Assembly (NCBI GenBank): GCA_016793445.1
Contig: JAEUME010000018.1
Location: 372,001 to 436,000 of the forward strand
Origin: Hyphomicrobium sp.
GTDB taxonomy: Bacteria > Pseudomonadota > Alphaproteobacteria > Rhizobiales > Hyphomicrobiaceae
Direction of reading: 5' to 3'
Length of the DNA: 64,000 bases
The notes under the pieces: model-generated
Told to the model about the DNA's origin: nothing
Database searches by the model: none
Seen by the model: only the letters and a program-made list of their open reading frames with translations
Translations under genes and position numbers: made by a program
Part shown: one piece after another, positions 54,260 through 63,986 of the stretch
How positions within the stretch are numbered: the stretch's first letter is position 1
Layout of the letters: every line of letters begins with the position of its first letter

Positions 54260-55564
54260 ATGACTGGAACTTTGCGGCGCGTGGCGATCATCGGCGGAGT
54301 GCGCATTCCATTCTGCCGCTCCAACACTCTCTACGCCGACCTGTCGAACCTCGACATGATGTCGGCGGCGCTGAATGGCCTCGTCGACAAATACAAGCTC
54401 AAGGGCGTGCACATCGACGAAGTCGTGGGCGGCGCGGTCATGACCCACTCGAAAGATTTCAATCTCACGCGCGAGGCTGTGCTCTCGACCAAGCTTGCCA
54501 CCTCCACGCCCGGCATCACGCTCTCGCAGGCGTGCGGCACATCGCTCCAGGCGGCCATGGGGTCTGCCGCAAAGATTGCCACCGGGGCTATCGACTGCGC
54601 CATCGCGGTGGGCTCTGACACGACGTCGGACGCGCCGATCGTGTTTTCCAAGAAGTTCTCTCAGCGGCTCGTCAAGCTCGGCACGCAAAAGACGGCCCTG
54701 GACAAGTTGAAGGTGTTCAAGGGGGTGACGCCGGCTGAACTTGCGCCGCAACCGCCCTCGGTCAACGAACCGCGCACAGGCCTTTCGATGGGCCAGCATT
54801 GCGAGCTGATGGCGCAGCAATGGCATATCCCGCGCGCCGAACAGGACGCCTTCGCCCTCGAAAGTCATAAGAAGGGAGTCCAGGCCTACGCGGAGGGCTG
54901 GATGGACGATCTCATCGTGCCGTGTGCGGGGGTCTATCGCGACAACAACCTGCGCGAGGATATGAACCTCGAAAAGATGGCGACGCTCAAGAACGCCTTC
55001 GAGAAGGGCCCGCAAGGGACGCTCTCGGCGGCGAATTCGACGCCGTTGACCGATGGCGCGGCCGCCGTGCTGCTGGCAAGCGAGGACTGGGCGGCCAAGC
55101 ACGGGCTGCCGGTTCTCGCCTACATGACCTATTCACAGCACTGGGCCAATAATTTCGTCGGCGGCGACGGGCTGCTGATGGCGCCGACCATTGCGGTGTC
55201 GAAGATGCTCGATCGCGCGGGGCTGAAGCTGCAGGATTTCGATTTCTATGAGATCCACGAGGCCTTCGCAGCCCAGGTGCTGGCAACCTTAAGGGCCTGG
55301 GAGGATCCTGAGTACTGCAAGACGCAACTGGGCAAGGACACGCCGCTCGGGTCGATCGATCGCGCCAAGCTCAACGTAAAGGGATCGTCCCTCGCATTCG
55401 GGCATCCGTTCGCCGCAACCGGCGCGCGCATCATCGCCAACCTCTCAAAGTTGCTTTCCGTTCATGGCGGCAAGGGCCTCATTTCGGTATGCACGGCCGG
55501 CGGCATGGGCGTTGCGGCAATCCTCGAAAGCGCCAAGGCGGCCGAGATGAGCAAGGCGGCATAA
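54260..55564 (+). CDS. fadI: Acetyl-CoA acyltransferase (thiolase)
   Basis: The 434-residue thiolase cleaves 3-ketoacyl-CoA. The first active-site Cys92 lies in SQACGTSLQAAM; the second site is GHPFAATGARI with His, and CTAGGMGVAAIL with the acid/base Cys. Overall it resembles the FadI or AcaB branch rather than short PhbA thiolases. It ends the fadE-fadJ-thiolase operon, and an intrinsic terminator follows. Confidence 0.93.
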   Translation: MTGTLRRVAIIGGVRIPFCRSNTLYADLSNLDMMSAALNGLVDKYKLKGVHIDEVVGGAVMTHSKDFNLTREAVLSTKLATSTPGITLSQACGTSLQAAMGSAAKIATGAIDCAIAVGSDTTSDAPIVFSKKFSQRLVKLGTQKTALDKLKVFKGVTPAELAPQPPSVNEPRTGLSMGQHCELMAQQWHIPRAEQDAFALESHKKGVQAYAEGWMDDLIVPCAGVYRDNNLREDMNLEKMATLKNAFEKGPQGTLSAANSTPLTDGAAAVLLASEDWAAKHGLPVLAYMTYSQHWANNFVGGDGLLMAPTIAVSKMLDRAGLKLQDFDFYEIHEAFAAQVLATLRAWEDPEYCKTQLGKDTPLGSIDRAKLNVKGSSLAFGHPFAATGARIIANLSKLLSVHGGKGLISVCTAGGMGVAAILESAKAAEMSKAA

Positions 55565-55585
55565 CGAAAACAATGCTTTCGCGCG

Positions 55586-55609
55586 AAGGCCGCGCGACGC
55601 GGCCTTTTC
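55586..55609 (+). terminator. Intrinsic terminator after the thiolase gene
   Basis: AAGGCCGCG and CGCGGCCTT form a perfect 9-bp stem around a 3-nt loop CGA, followed by TTCAGCTTTT. It lies 21 bp past the stop codon. Confidence 0.85.
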
Positions 55610-55746
55610 AGCTTTTGCGGAGACTCCCGTCGGCAAGAACAGAGCATAAACTGTTTGATGTCCCGCTATCCCCGCGTCCTATTGCAGACACCGCGCGCAA
55701 AGTGCGCTAAGCGGACGGCTTAGGGTTCGGGACGTGAGCACGATCG

Positions 55747-57060
55747 ATGGCAGCCCAAGACGAAAGACAGATCGAAGCCGCGCGCGCCCTGGTGCGCGAG
55801 CTGGCCAACAAGCTCGATATCAACGCCTTCGTGCGCTTGTGGGACGGATCGCGCTTGCCGCTCGGCAAGGTTGCCCGGGGAGATTTCGAGATCATCATCC
55901 GCGATCCCGGCGTGATCGGCGCCATGATGCGCAAGCCCAATCTCGATACGATCATTCAGCAGTATGTCGCCAAGGGCATCGACTTTTCCGGCGGCACCCT
56001 GGTGGACTTCGGCCGTCAACTCCAGAAGGACGGCAAGTCCGTCAAACTCAGATCCAAGGACATCGCGCGCTTGGGGCTCAAGCTTGCGCCTTTCATATTC
56101 GCCAAGTCGGGCGAGCTGAAGGATGCGCATGGCTTTGAAGGCGACATCACCGGCAAGAAGCGCAAGACCGCTGACAACAAGGACTTCATCCAGTTCCACT
56201 ACGATCTGTCGAACGAATTCTACGCCCTCTTTCTCGACCCCGAGATGGTCTATTCGTGCGCCTATTACACCGACTGGTCGAACGGCGTGGCGCAGGCCCA
56301 GCGCGACAAGCTGGAGATGATCTGCCGCAAGCTGCGCCTGAAACGGGGAGACCGGTTGCTGGACATCGGCTCAGGCTGGGGCGGGCTCGTGTGTCACGCG
56401 GCTCAGAACTACGGCGTCACCGCGCACGGCTGCACGCTGTCGGAAGAACAGCTCGCCTTTGCGCGCGAGAAGGTGAAGCGGCTCGGTCTTGAAAACCGCG
56501 TGACGTTCGAACTGGTGGACTATACCAACGTCACCGGCACCTATGACAAGATCGCATCCATCGGCATGTACGAGCACATCGGGTTGAAGAACATTCCAGC
56601 CTATATGACGAAGGTGCGCTCGCTGCTGGCCGACGATGGCTTGTTTCTCAACCATGCCATTTCGCGCAAAGCGCCCAAGGACGACAAGGCCTGGTACAAG
56701 GGCCGCGTGCGGCCTGAGAAGAAGGCCATTGCCAAGTATATCTTCCCCGGCGGTGAGCTGGACGATGTCGGACACTCGATCTCGGCCATGGAGCGCGCGG
56801 GCTTCGAGGTCCACGATGTCGAAGGCTGGCGGATGCACTACGCGCGCACCTGCCAGCTCTGGTGCGAGCGCCTCACGGCCAATCGCGAGGAGGCAATCAA
56901 GCATGTGGGCGAAGAGAAGTACCGCATCTGGGTGGCTTATCTTGCGGGCGTCAGCCTGGCGTTCTCGCGGGGCACCTTGCGGCTGTTCCAGACTCTAGCC
57001 TCCAAAAGCGCCAAGGGTCCGGCGCCCCTGCCGCCGACGCGGGCGGATCTCTATTACTAG
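55747..57060 (+). CDS. cfa: Cyclopropane-fatty-acyl-phospholipid synthase
   Basis: The 437-residue SAM-dependent enzyme adds a methylene bridge to unsaturated phospholipid acyl chains. SAM motif LDIGSGWGGL (206-215), then VTFELVDYTN, YEHIGLKNIP and the typical GRVRPEKKAIAKYIFPGGEL. Length is near family normal. It is separated from the thiolase operon by a terminator and 180 bp, and is adjacent to fatty-acid degradation genes. Confidence 0.92.
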   Translation: MAAQDERQIEAARALVRELANKLDINAFVRLWDGSRLPLGKVARGDFEIIIRDPGVIGAMMRKPNLDTIIQQYVAKGIDFSGGTLVDFGRQLQKDGKSVKLRSKDIARLGLKLAPFIFAKSGELKDAHGFEGDITGKKRKTADNKDFIQFHYDLSNEFYALFLDPEMVYSCAYYTDWSNGVAQAQRDKLEMICRKLRLKRGDRLLDIGSGWGGLVCHAAQNYGVTAHGCTLSEEQLAFAREKVKRLGLENRVTFELVDYTNVTGTYDKIASIGMYEHIGLKNIPAYMTKVRSLLADDGLFLNHAISRKAPKDDKAWYKGRVRPEKKAIAKYIFPGGELDDVGHSISAMERAGFEVHDVEGWRMHYARTCQLWCERLTANREEAIKHVGEEKYRIWVAYLAGVSLAFSRGTLRLFQTLASKSAKGPAPLPPTRADLYY

Positions 57061-57140
57061 AGGCCTTTCCGGTTCTGCAGAGCCACTCCTCCCGGAGGTG
57101 AGAGGATGCCGCGACGCGGCAGGTGACGCCGCAGGAGCGA

Positions 57141-57566
57141 TCAAGTGCTTTTGAGGTGGGCCCGGCAGCGCTCAGCGATCTCGCGCAGATCGGTAAGGGC
57201 GGCATCGGTATCAGCGCGCTTCTTTTCAAGCGCGGCAATGGCGGCCGTCACTTTGTCGAGCAGAAGCTGCGTTTGCGCCACTTGGCCTGGATCGCTGTCG
57301 TAAAGCGCCAGATACTCGCCCACATCCTCCACGGTGAAGCCGAGGTTGCGCCCACGCAGGATCAGCATCAGCCGGGCGCGGTCGCGCTTGGAGTAGTGGC
57401 GGGATGTACCGACGCGCGCCGGGGCGATGAGCCCGCGGCTCTCGTAAAAACGGATGGTGCGCGTTGTGATGGCGAATTCGCGCGCCAGATCGGAAATGGA
57501 ATACGTCTCGCGCGCCGCCGCGCCGCCCGCTGCCGGCGTCATCTTGGAAGCGCGAGGCGCGGTCAT
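57141..57566 (-). CDS. MerR-family transcriptional regulator
   Basis: The 141-residue regulator has the MerR helix-turn-helix ETYSISDLAREFAITTRTIRFYESRGLIAP divided as TISDLAREF and TTRTIRFYESRGLI, then GRNLGFTVEDVGEYL and a coiled-coil dimer helix. No metal-binding cysteines follow, so it fits the LiuR-like regulators of acyl-CoA catabolism rather than metal sensors. It lies 36 bp after fadD on the same strand, so the two are co-transcribed. The likely target is the 33-bp dyad before fadE. Confidence 0.85.
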   Translation of the reverse strand: MTAPRASKMTPAAGGAAARETYSISDLAREFAITTRTIRFYESRGLIAPARVGTSRHYSKRDRARLMLILRGRNLGFTVEDVGEYLALYDSDPGQVAQTQLLLDKVTAAIAALEKKRADTDAALTDLREIAERCRAHLKST

Positions 57567-57602
57567 GCCAGGGCCTTCTTCATCGCAAAAACTTCCCAGA
57601 CA

Positions 57603-59318
57603 TTACGCCCGCTTCTTGGCTTCCTCGGCGACCAGCTCCTTCTTCGACAGCTTGCCAATCAAGGTCTTGGGCAGACTGTCGCGGAACTCGATCTGCGAAG
57701 GCATCTCGATCTTGGAGATCTTGGGCTCCAAATGCTTGAAGATGTCGGCCACGGTCGCGCTCATGCCGGACTTCAGCTTGATAAATGCCTTTGGTGCTTC
57801 TCCGCGGTAGCTGTCCTTGATGCCGATGACGGTGACCTCCTCCACCGCGGGATGCTCGTAGATCGCTTCCTCGATGCGGCGGGGGTAGACGTTGAAGCCC
57901 GAGCAAATGATCAAGTCCTTGATGCGGTCGACGATGAAGTAGAAGCCCTTCTCGTCCATGACGGCAACGTCGCCGGTGCGCAGGAACTCGCCGTTGAACT
58001 GGTCGGCCGTCTCCTTGGGCCTGTTCCAGTACCCTTTCATCACTTGTGGGCCCTTGACGCACAGTTCGCCCCGCTCGCCGGCGGGCACTTCGCGGGAGGG
58101 GTCGCTGAGATCGCGCAGGGAAATGGAGGTTTGCGGCAGGGGCAGGCCTATCGAGCCCGAAACCACCGGGCCATCCATGGGATTGCAGGTCACGACAGGG
58201 GAGGCCTCGGAAAGGCCATAACCCTCGACGACGGAGGACCCGGTCAACTCCTCGAACTGAAGCTTGATCTCGAGAGGCAGCGGCGCACCGCCCGAGATGC
58301 AGAATTTCATCGAGGACATGTCGAAGCTCTTCAGCTTGGGATGGTTCAGCATGGCGGTGAAGATGGTCGGCACCGCCGGCATCATGGTCGGCTTTTCCTT
58401 ATGAATGAGGCCCAAGGCTTCATCGAGCTGGAACCGCGGCATCAGAATGATGGTGGCCGCCTTGGCAATCGCCATGTTCATGACCACGGTCATGGCGAAG
58501 ACATGGAACAGGGGAAGCGCGCCAAGAACCCGTTCCTCGCCGTGCTTCAAATCGGTTGCCCACGCATTGATCTGCGCCGCGTTGACGTAGAGGTTCGTAT
58601 GGGTCAGCATCGCGCCCTTGGGCGTGCCTGTCGTCCCGCCCGTGTATTGCAGCACGGCCACGTCCGTGTCTGGCGCGATCGCCACAGACTTGAGTGTTGC
58701 ACCGGAGCGCTCGATTTCAGGCCCCATAGTCACCTTCGCCACCACGGGCGAGTGGGCGATATCGGCAATTTCCTTGCGCTTGAAGATCTTGAACAGCAGC
58801 TCAGTCGCAATGGGCAGCAGCGGTGCGAAGGGGACGACGACAGCCTGTTGCAGCACGCCGTTGGCAACGAGTGTTTCCACTTTGCCAAACAGGGCCTTCA
58901 GGTCATGGGTGATCATGATGCGAGTGTCGCTGTCGCGCGCCTGGAAGGTCAGCTCCTCGATCGTATAAAGGGGGTTGAAATTGACGACTGTCCCCCCGGC
59001 CTTCAGAATTGCAAAGTAATAGATGATGAAGGTTGGAGTATTGGGCAGAAGAAGTCCCACTTTCGTAGACTTGGTCACTCCGATCTTTTGAAGTCCCGCG
59101 GCGGTCCGGCCGACGGCTTCGGCAAGCTCGCGGTACGTTGTGGTCTTGCCCTTGAATACGATGGCGGCCTTGGCGGGGAAGTCCCGGGCCGCGTCGTCGA
59201 GAAGCTCCGTCAGCGGGCGGCCGCTCAGATCCATGGCCCAATCTACGCTTTTTGGATAATAGGCCGTCGAAGCAGGCGCGTTCGCCCCGGTTTGGACTCC
59301 GGGGATCGATTGGTTCAT
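57603..59318 (-). CDS. fadD: Long-chain fatty acid-CoA ligase
   Basis: The 571-residue ANL enzyme activates fatty acids with ATP and CoA for beta-oxidation. AMP-binding P-loop YTGGTTGTPKGAML, linker YGLSEASPVV, TGDVAVMDEKGFY and C-terminal PKTLIGKLSKKELV with catalytic Lys. ATG 59318 is chosen because GGAGGCTAGC lies before it; ATG 59330 is possible. It starts a minus-strand operon with the MerR regulator, convergent with cfa. Confidence 0.93.
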   Translation of the reverse strand: MNQSIPGVQTGANAPASTAYYPKSVDWAMDLSGRPLTELLDDAARDFPAKAAIVFKGKTTTYRELAEAVGRTAAGLQKIGVTKSTKVGLLLPNTPTFIIYYFAILKAGGTVVNFNPLYTIEELTFQARDSDTRIMITHDLKALFGKVETLVANGVLQQAVVVPFAPLLPIATELLFKIFKRKEIADIAHSPVVAKVTMGPEIERSGATLKSVAIAPDTDVAVLQYTGGTTGTPKGAMLTHTNLYVNAAQINAWATDLKHGEERVLGALPLFHVFAMTVVMNMAIAKAATIILMPRFQLDEALGLIHKEKPTMMPAVPTIFTAMLNHPKLKSFDMSSMKFCISGGAPLPLEIKLQFEELTGSSVVEGYGLSEASPVVTCNPMDGPVVSGSIGLPLPQTSISLRDLSDPSREVPAGERGELCVKGPQVMKGYWNRPKETADQFNGEFLRTGDVAVMDEKGFYFIVDRIKDLIICSGFNVYPRRIEEAIYEHPAVEEVTVIGIKDSYRGEAPKAFIKLKSGMSATVADIFKHLEPKISKIEMPSQIEFRDSLPKTLIGKLSKKELVAEEAKKRA

Positions 59319-59727
59319 GCTAGCCTCCATAGGGCTTGATCATTTCGTCGGCCAGCGCACATGCTTACCTATGCAACTTTGGTCCGTGCGGCGGTTTGCC
59401 AGCCCATGTGTCAACATACCGTCGATAGAACACGTTTTTGCCGTGGCTGACCAGAAGCAGGCGCCCTCAAAGAGGGAGGAATTAACACTTCCTGGCTAGG
59501 GTCAATTCCGCGGACCAGGAGGAAAGGCGCGCCAGGGGTAATGTGGTGGAATTGGCCAGTCATTTGGCCAGGAATATAAGCCCTCGCGCCTGTGACGGCG
59601 CGTATCTGGACTTGCCTTGCGTTTAAGGATATGTGACGGCCCAGCTTGTTGATTATCCGGTCTTGCAATACTTAGAGGCCAAGCAGAACGCAACCTTTGG
59701 CGAGCATCGCCGAGGTGGGAGAGTGAA
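59319..59727. other. Divergent region between fadD and the acyl carrier protein gene
   Basis: About 410 bp without a recognisable gene. It carries promoters of both. No copy of the fadE dyad was seen here. Confidence 0.5.
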
Positions 59728-59985
59728 ATGGACGAAGTCGCGACCAAGATTATCGATATTCTCAAGAAGCATATGAAGGAGCCGCGCGACGACATCACGC
59801 TCGACACGGCGCTGACCGACCTCAAGATCGAGTCCCTCGACCTCGCCATGATCGTCTTCGATATCGAAGACGGCTTCGGCATCGAGATCCCTTACAACGC
59901 CAACGAAGACGTCGAAGACTTCAAGACCGTCGGCTCGGTTGTGGAGCGCGTCAAGTCATTGATTGCGGCCAAGGCGAACGCCTGA
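59728..59985 (+). CDS. Acyl carrier protein
   Basis: The 85-residue acidic four-helix protein carries the phosphopantetheine Ser36 in the variant motif KIESLDLAMIVFDIED (usual IDSL), and GIEIPYNANEDVEDFKTV. It is distinct from the housekeeping AcpP motif and most like a specialised ACP of NodF or lipid-A type. It is followed 134 bp later by a ketosynthase, suggesting a pathway of its own. Confidence 0.87.
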   Translation: MDEVATKIIDILKKHMKEPRDDITLDTALTDLKIESLDLAMIVFDIEDGFGIEIPYNANEDVEDFKTVGSVVERVKSLIAAKANA

Positions 59986-60119
59986 GGCTTTAAGGCCGGA
60001 GCTGCCGGCTTGCGGTACGCTTCGACGACTGATGAACAAAAAACGGCATTTCGGCTAGACGCGCCGCGGGCCTCGTGGCGTGCCTGACGGCCATTCCAAA
60101 GATAGAAAGAGTATAGCGT

Positions 60120-61364
60120 ATGACGAAAGCGGGCGGCGCACGTCGGGTCGTGGTCACGGGTCTGGGCGTGGTCACGCCGATCGGCACCACGGTCGCTGAG
60201 ATGTGGGACAGCATGAAACAGGGCAAGAGCGGCACCAGCGCTCTTGGCGGCTTTCCCCTCGACGACTTGAAGATCCTCATTGCCGCTCAGATCAAGGACT
60301 TCGATCAAAAGGCACGCCTGAAGCACTTCAAGCGCGACCGCATCATCACCCTTGCCGACCGCTATTCATGGTTTGCCGCCGTTGCCGCCGACGAGGCCAT
60401 GCAGCAGTCGGGTCTGGAATATCCCTTCGCACAGCCGTACCGCTCGGCATGCATCGTGGGCTCAGGTGCCGGCGGTTTGACAACCTACGAGACGGCCTAT
60501 CGCGACTTGTTCATTCACAACAAGCGCGCAACGCATCCGCTTACCCTGCTGCGGATCATCGGTTCGTCGGCTGCCGCGCATGTCGGCATCGAGTTCGGCA
60601 TCAAGGGGCCGACGTTTGCAACATGCTCGGCATGTTCGACGGCAACGCACGCAATCGGCATCGCGCGCGACTACATCCGTGACGGCATTGTGGATGTTGC
60701 GATTGCGGGCGCATCCGAAAGCGTCATCAACTACGGAACGATGAAGGCCTGGCAGGCTTTGCACGTGCTATCGCCCGAAGGCTGCTTCCCGTTCGCCAAG
60801 AAGCGCAACGGTACCGTTCTTGGAGAAGGTGCGGGCATCCTTGTGCTGGAGAGCCTCGAGTCCGCCAAGGCGCGCGGCGCGACCATCCTGGCTGAGTTGT
60901 GCGGATACGGCATGGCGTCCGATAGCCAGGACATGGTCAAACCGACCGTGGAGGGACCAAGTGTCGCCATGCAGATGGCGCTCGATGATGCAGGCATCGC
61001 GCCCGATGCCATCGACTACCTCAACGCGCATGGAACCGCCACCGCAGACAACGACATCAACGAGACCAAGGCGATCAAGAACGTGTTTGGCGACCATGCC
61101 TACAAGCTCGCCATCTCGTCCACGAAGTCCATGACGGGCCACCCCTTGGGCGCGGGCGGTGGCATCGAGGCGGCGACTTGCATCAAGGCCATGCAAGATC
61201 AGTGGGCGCCACCAACGATCGGCCTCGACGAGCCGGGTGAAGGGTGCGATCTGGACTATATCCCCAACCAGGGGCGCGCCATGAAGATCGGCTACACGAT
61301 GTCTAACAGCTTCGCCTTCGGCGGCCTCAACGCCGTGCTCGTGTTCGGGCCTCCGCCGGCCTGA
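60120..61364 (+). CDS. Beta-ketoacyl-ACP synthase (KAS II-like, divergent)
   Basis: The 414-residue ketosynthase has a complete Cys172-His304-His341 triad with Lys336 (ACSTATHA, NAHGTATAD, TKSMTGHPLGAGG). It differs from FabF at the gatekeeper strand NSFAFGGLNAVL (normally NSFGFGGTN). It condenses acyl groups with malonyl-ACP. It is downstream of the specialised ACP, and a LpxL-type transferase lies about 1.7 kb on. Synthesis of a specific long-chain or modified acyl group is plausible. Confidence 0.88.
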   Translation: MTKAGGARRVVVTGLGVVTPIGTTVAEMWDSMKQGKSGTSALGGFPLDDLKILIAAQIKDFDQKARLKHFKRDRIITLADRYSWFAAVAADEAMQQSGLEYPFAQPYRSACIVGSGAGGLTTYETAYRDLFIHNKRATHPLTLLRIIGSSAAAHVGIEFGIKGPTFATCSACSTATHAIGIARDYIRDGIVDVAIAGASESVINYGTMKAWQALHVLSPEGCFPFAKKRNGTVLGEGAGILVLESLESAKARGATILAELCGYGMASDSQDMVKPTVEGPSVAMQMALDDAGIAPDAIDYLNAHGTATADNDINETKAIKNVFGDHAYKLAISSTKSMTGHPLGAGGGIEAATCIKAMQDQWAPPTIGLDEPGEGCDLDYIPNQGRAMKIGYTMSNSFAFGGLNAVLVFGPPPA

Positions 61365-61494
61365 GCGGTCACTGTGGCGGAAATTCCACCAATCGGCACT
61401 TGCACCTGACCCTTTGCGATGAGAGATTGTCGGCCATCCGCCTGAAGGTTGGGCTGGCGGCGATCTATTTGGCTCGGGTGAGTTCGGGGCTAGG

Positions 61495-61869
61495 ATGCGC
61501 GAAGTCGTGATCAGTGCGGGAAGCGTCAGTGTGCGCGCCCGGCTTCTCGATACACCGACAGCAGCACGAATTTGGGCTGCGCTCCCCATCCACGCCTCCG
61601 CGCAGACCTGGGGAGCTGAGGTCTACTTCCAGACGGAAATAACTTCCGGCCTTGAGCCAAATGCCCGCCATCTCATCAAGCCAGGCGAGATTGCCTTCTG
61701 GCCCGACGGCGACGCCATTGCGATCGGATTCGGACCCACACCGATTTCGCGCTCCAAATGCGAAATTCGCTTCGTCAGTCCCTGCAACGTCTGGGCTGAA
61801 GCTCTCGATGACGTCAAACAGTTCAAGAGCGTGCACGCGGGCGAGACAATCAGCGTGGTGCCGGCTTAG
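61495..61869 (+). CDS. Cyclophilin-like fold protein
   Basis: The 124-residue protein contains TWGAEVYFQTEI, LIKPGEIAFWPDGDAIAIGFGPTP and VWAEALDDVKQF, matching the small cyclophilin-like family (TM1367-type). Whether it is a peptidyl-prolyl isomerase is unknown. It stands alone between the ketosynthase and a tRNA gene. Confidence 0.72.
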   Translation: MREVVISAGSVSVRARLLDTPTAARIWAALPIHASAQTWGAEVYFQTEITSGLEPNARHLIKPGEIAFWPDGDAIAIGFGPTPISRSKCEIRFVSPCNVWAEALDDVKQFKSVHAGETISVVPA

Positions 61870-61971
61870 GTTGTGCCGCAGACACGGTCTGGCCAGAGCG
61901 CGCAATCCGTGTGACGGCTGGGCGCAAACCAGAGCGATGCAGAGTTGGCGTGGCGGCTGCGCAAAATAAAG

Positions 61972-62047
61972 TGGTGGGCCCGGCAGGGATCGAACCTGCA
62001 ACCAGACGGTTATGAGCCGCCAGCTCTAACCATTGAGCTACGGGCCC
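61972..62047 (-). tRNA. tRNA with anticodon CAT (Met, or Ile2 read with lysidine)
   Basis: On the minus strand the 76 nt fold as a cloverleaf: acceptor GGGCCCG/CGGGCCC, D-stem GCTC/GAGC, anticodon stem GGCGG/CCGTC with loop CTCATAA (anticodon CAT), T-arm GCAGG-TTCGATC-CCTGC and encoded ACCA. C4-C5 and discriminator A favour an Ile2 tRNA modified by TilS over elongator Met, but the sequence alone does not settle this. The D-loop and acceptor exclude initiator tRNA-fMet. Confidence 0.93.
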
Positions 62048-62249
62048 CTTTTGCGGTGCTTCTGATAACAGAGTTCGCTGGGCTCTGCGAGTAGGCGAGA
62101 AGCGGCCGGAAAGCAACCCAAGGATTGCCTTCAATTCCCCGTCTTACCCCTGTAGCTGGGCCATCCGGAGGATCCGCGTCTTGGCGCGTAGTTTTCCACC
62201 CTGGCGCGCTCAACCGAGCGCACCTGAGCTTCTGCAAGGAAATCCGTTC

Positions 62250-63005
62250 ATGCCCCGTTTTGCACCAACGCCTCTGTTTGCCACCGTTCTTGCATTCTCG
62301 CTTGCCGCCGAAGCATTCCTCGCCAGCCCTCACGTCAGCGCGCAGGACGCCGCCCAGACTTCATCCCAGGAAAAATCCATGGAACGCACCGTTACCGTCA
62401 CGGCTAGCGCCGTCGTCTCAGCCACGCCGGACGAGGCCACCATTCAGACCGGCGTGTCGGGCGAGGCCAGCACGGCGCGTGAGGCCCTTTCGAAAAACTC
62501 TGCCGCCATGGCCAAGGTGATAGCCGAGCTCAAAAGCGCGGGCGTCGAAGCCAAGGACATCCAGACGACCCAATTCAACGTGGAGCCCGTGTACGTCTAC
62601 CCGAAGGAAGGACAACCACCGCAGATCACGGGCTACCGTGCCCAGAACATGGTCTCGGTGTTGGTGCGCAATCTCGATAAGCTCGGAGACGTGCTCGATC
62701 AGCTTGTCAGCGCAGGCGCCAACCAGATGAACGGTATCTCTTTCGACGTCTCACAGGCTGAAACGTTGAAGGATGCTGCCCGCAAGCAGGCAATGGCCAA
62801 CGCGCTGCGGCGCGCCAAGCTCTACGCAGAGGCGGCCGGCGCGCAAGTCGGCGAGATCGTGCAGATCCAGGAGGATGTGAGCTTCACGGGTCCGCGGCCA
62901 ATGGTCTTCAAGCAGGCGCGCGCGGCCATGGCGGAATCGGTTCCCGTCGAGCGGGGATCGCAGGATCTCGAGGCGCGCGTTACGGCGACGTGGCGGCTGA
63001 AGTAG
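62250..63005 (+). CDS. SIMPL (DUF541) domain periplasmic protein
   Basis: The 251-residue protein has a signal peptide (LFATVLAFSLAAEAFLAS...SAQ) and the SIMPL domain: TVTVTASAVVSATPDEATIQTGVS, KDIQTTQFNVEPVYVYPKE, GYRAQNMVSVLVRNLDKLGDVLD and AMANALRRAKLYAEAAG. Such proteins form periplasmic oligomers and are linked to oxidative stress tolerance. ATG 62250 has AAGGA upstream. Convergent with the acyltransferase gene. Confidence 0.9.
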   Translation: MPRFAPTPLFATVLAFSLAAEAFLASPHVSAQDAAQTSSQEKSMERTVTVTASAVVSATPDEATIQTGVSGEASTAREALSKNSAAMAKVIAELKSAGVEAKDIQTTQFNVEPVYVYPKEGQPPQITGYRAQNMVSVLVRNLDKLGDVLDQLVSAGANQMNGISFDVSQAETLKDAARKQAMANALRRAKLYAEAAGAQVGEIVQIQEDVSFTGPRPMVFKQARAAMAESVPVERGSQDLEARVTATWRLK

Positions 63006-63026
63006 CAGCGCGATGCAGACCGCTGC

Positions 63027-63947
63027 TTAGCTCCAGCGCCGGTTCGACCACATCCATTGCTCAGGGGTTTCGCGCACCCACTCTTCAAACTGTCGCGTCA
63101 TGGCGGCCGTGATCCACTTCACGTCCGCACCTTGGTTGGCGGTGCGCGGAACCTTGAGTTCCTTAAGCTCGATGACAAACCGGCTTTCGGCGCCCTGGCG
63201 CACGCATCGCGACATCCAGATGCGAGCGCCCGCGCGCCGCGCGATCATCGCCGGGATCGTGACCGTGGGCGCATCCTTGCCAAAAAAGGGAACAGGCAGG
63301 CCGGTGCGGTCGTAGAGGTCGCACACGACGCCGAGGCGGCCGCCCTGACGCACGTAATCCATGATGGCGCGCGCGGTCTTCTGGCTTTCGCCATGGTCGC
63401 CTTCGACGCGGCCGCGTCCGAAGAGGCCGCCGGGATAGAGGTCCTTGCGCTGGTCGCGCAGATACTGATCGACATAGGGGTTGTTGACGGAGCGGTAGAC
63501 GGCGGCGGGCCGCGCGTCAGCGAGCGTCAACGGCCAGATGGCCAGCTCCCAATTGCCAAGATGCAGCGAGCAGCCGACGATCGGGCCGAGCTTGCCCTTG
63601 TAGCGATCGAACACTTTGGGATTGGCGATGATGATGCGGGAAGGGTCCTTCACGAGACGGTCGAGCTGCATCGTCTCCGCCATCACGCGGCCCAGGTTCT
63701 CCCAGGCCGCCAGCGCAATGCGTTCGCGCTCTTGCGGCGTCTTGTCGGGAAAGGCGATGGCAAGGTTGGCAAGCGCCCGCTTGTGGCGCTTGGGGCTCAC
63801 GATCGGCGCAAGCCTTCGCCACCAGCGCGCAGAGAAAGCGGTCGCTCTGTCGAGCGGAACAGCGCGCACCCCAGCCACAATCGTGCGGAGCAGAGCATAC
63901 TCCAAACGGAACTGCAGATCTTTCAGGCGCGCGACGGTTGCCGTCAT
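63027..63947 (-). CDS. LpxL/HtrB-type lauroyl acyltransferase
   Basis: The 306-residue membrane-associated acyltransferase carries the HxxxxE catalytic motif as HLGNWE (His129, Glu134), an N-terminal membrane helix and the family's VCDLYDRTGLPVPFFG region. It probably adds secondary acyl chains to lipid A or related lipids. Genes for a specialised ACP and ketosynthase occur 3 kb upstream. Ends MWSNRRWS. Complete. Confidence 0.87.
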   Translation of the reverse strand: MTATVARLKDLQFRLEYALLRTIVAGVRAVPLDRATAFSARWWRRLAPIVSPKRHKRALANLAIAFPDKTPQERERIALAAWENLGRVMAETMQLDRLVKDPSRIIIANPKVFDRYKGKLGPIVGCSLHLGNWELAIWPLTLADARPAAVYRSVNNPYVDQYLRDQRKDLYPGGLFGRGRVEGDHGESQKTARAIMDYVRQGGRLGVVCDLYDRTGLPVPFFGKDAPTVTIPAMIARRAGARIWMSRCVRQGAESRFVIELKELKVPRTANQGADVKWITAAMTRQFEEWVRETPEQWMWSNRRWS

Positions 63948-63986
63948 TCCCGTGTCATATGTTTAATTGACCCCGGGGAAAATCAG

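Noticed and set aside
57123..59339. Very long plus-strand open frame opposite fadD and the MerR gene
   Set aside because: Low-complexity His/Arg/Gln-rich translation with no domain, fully antisense to two clear genes; produced by high GC and codon bias.
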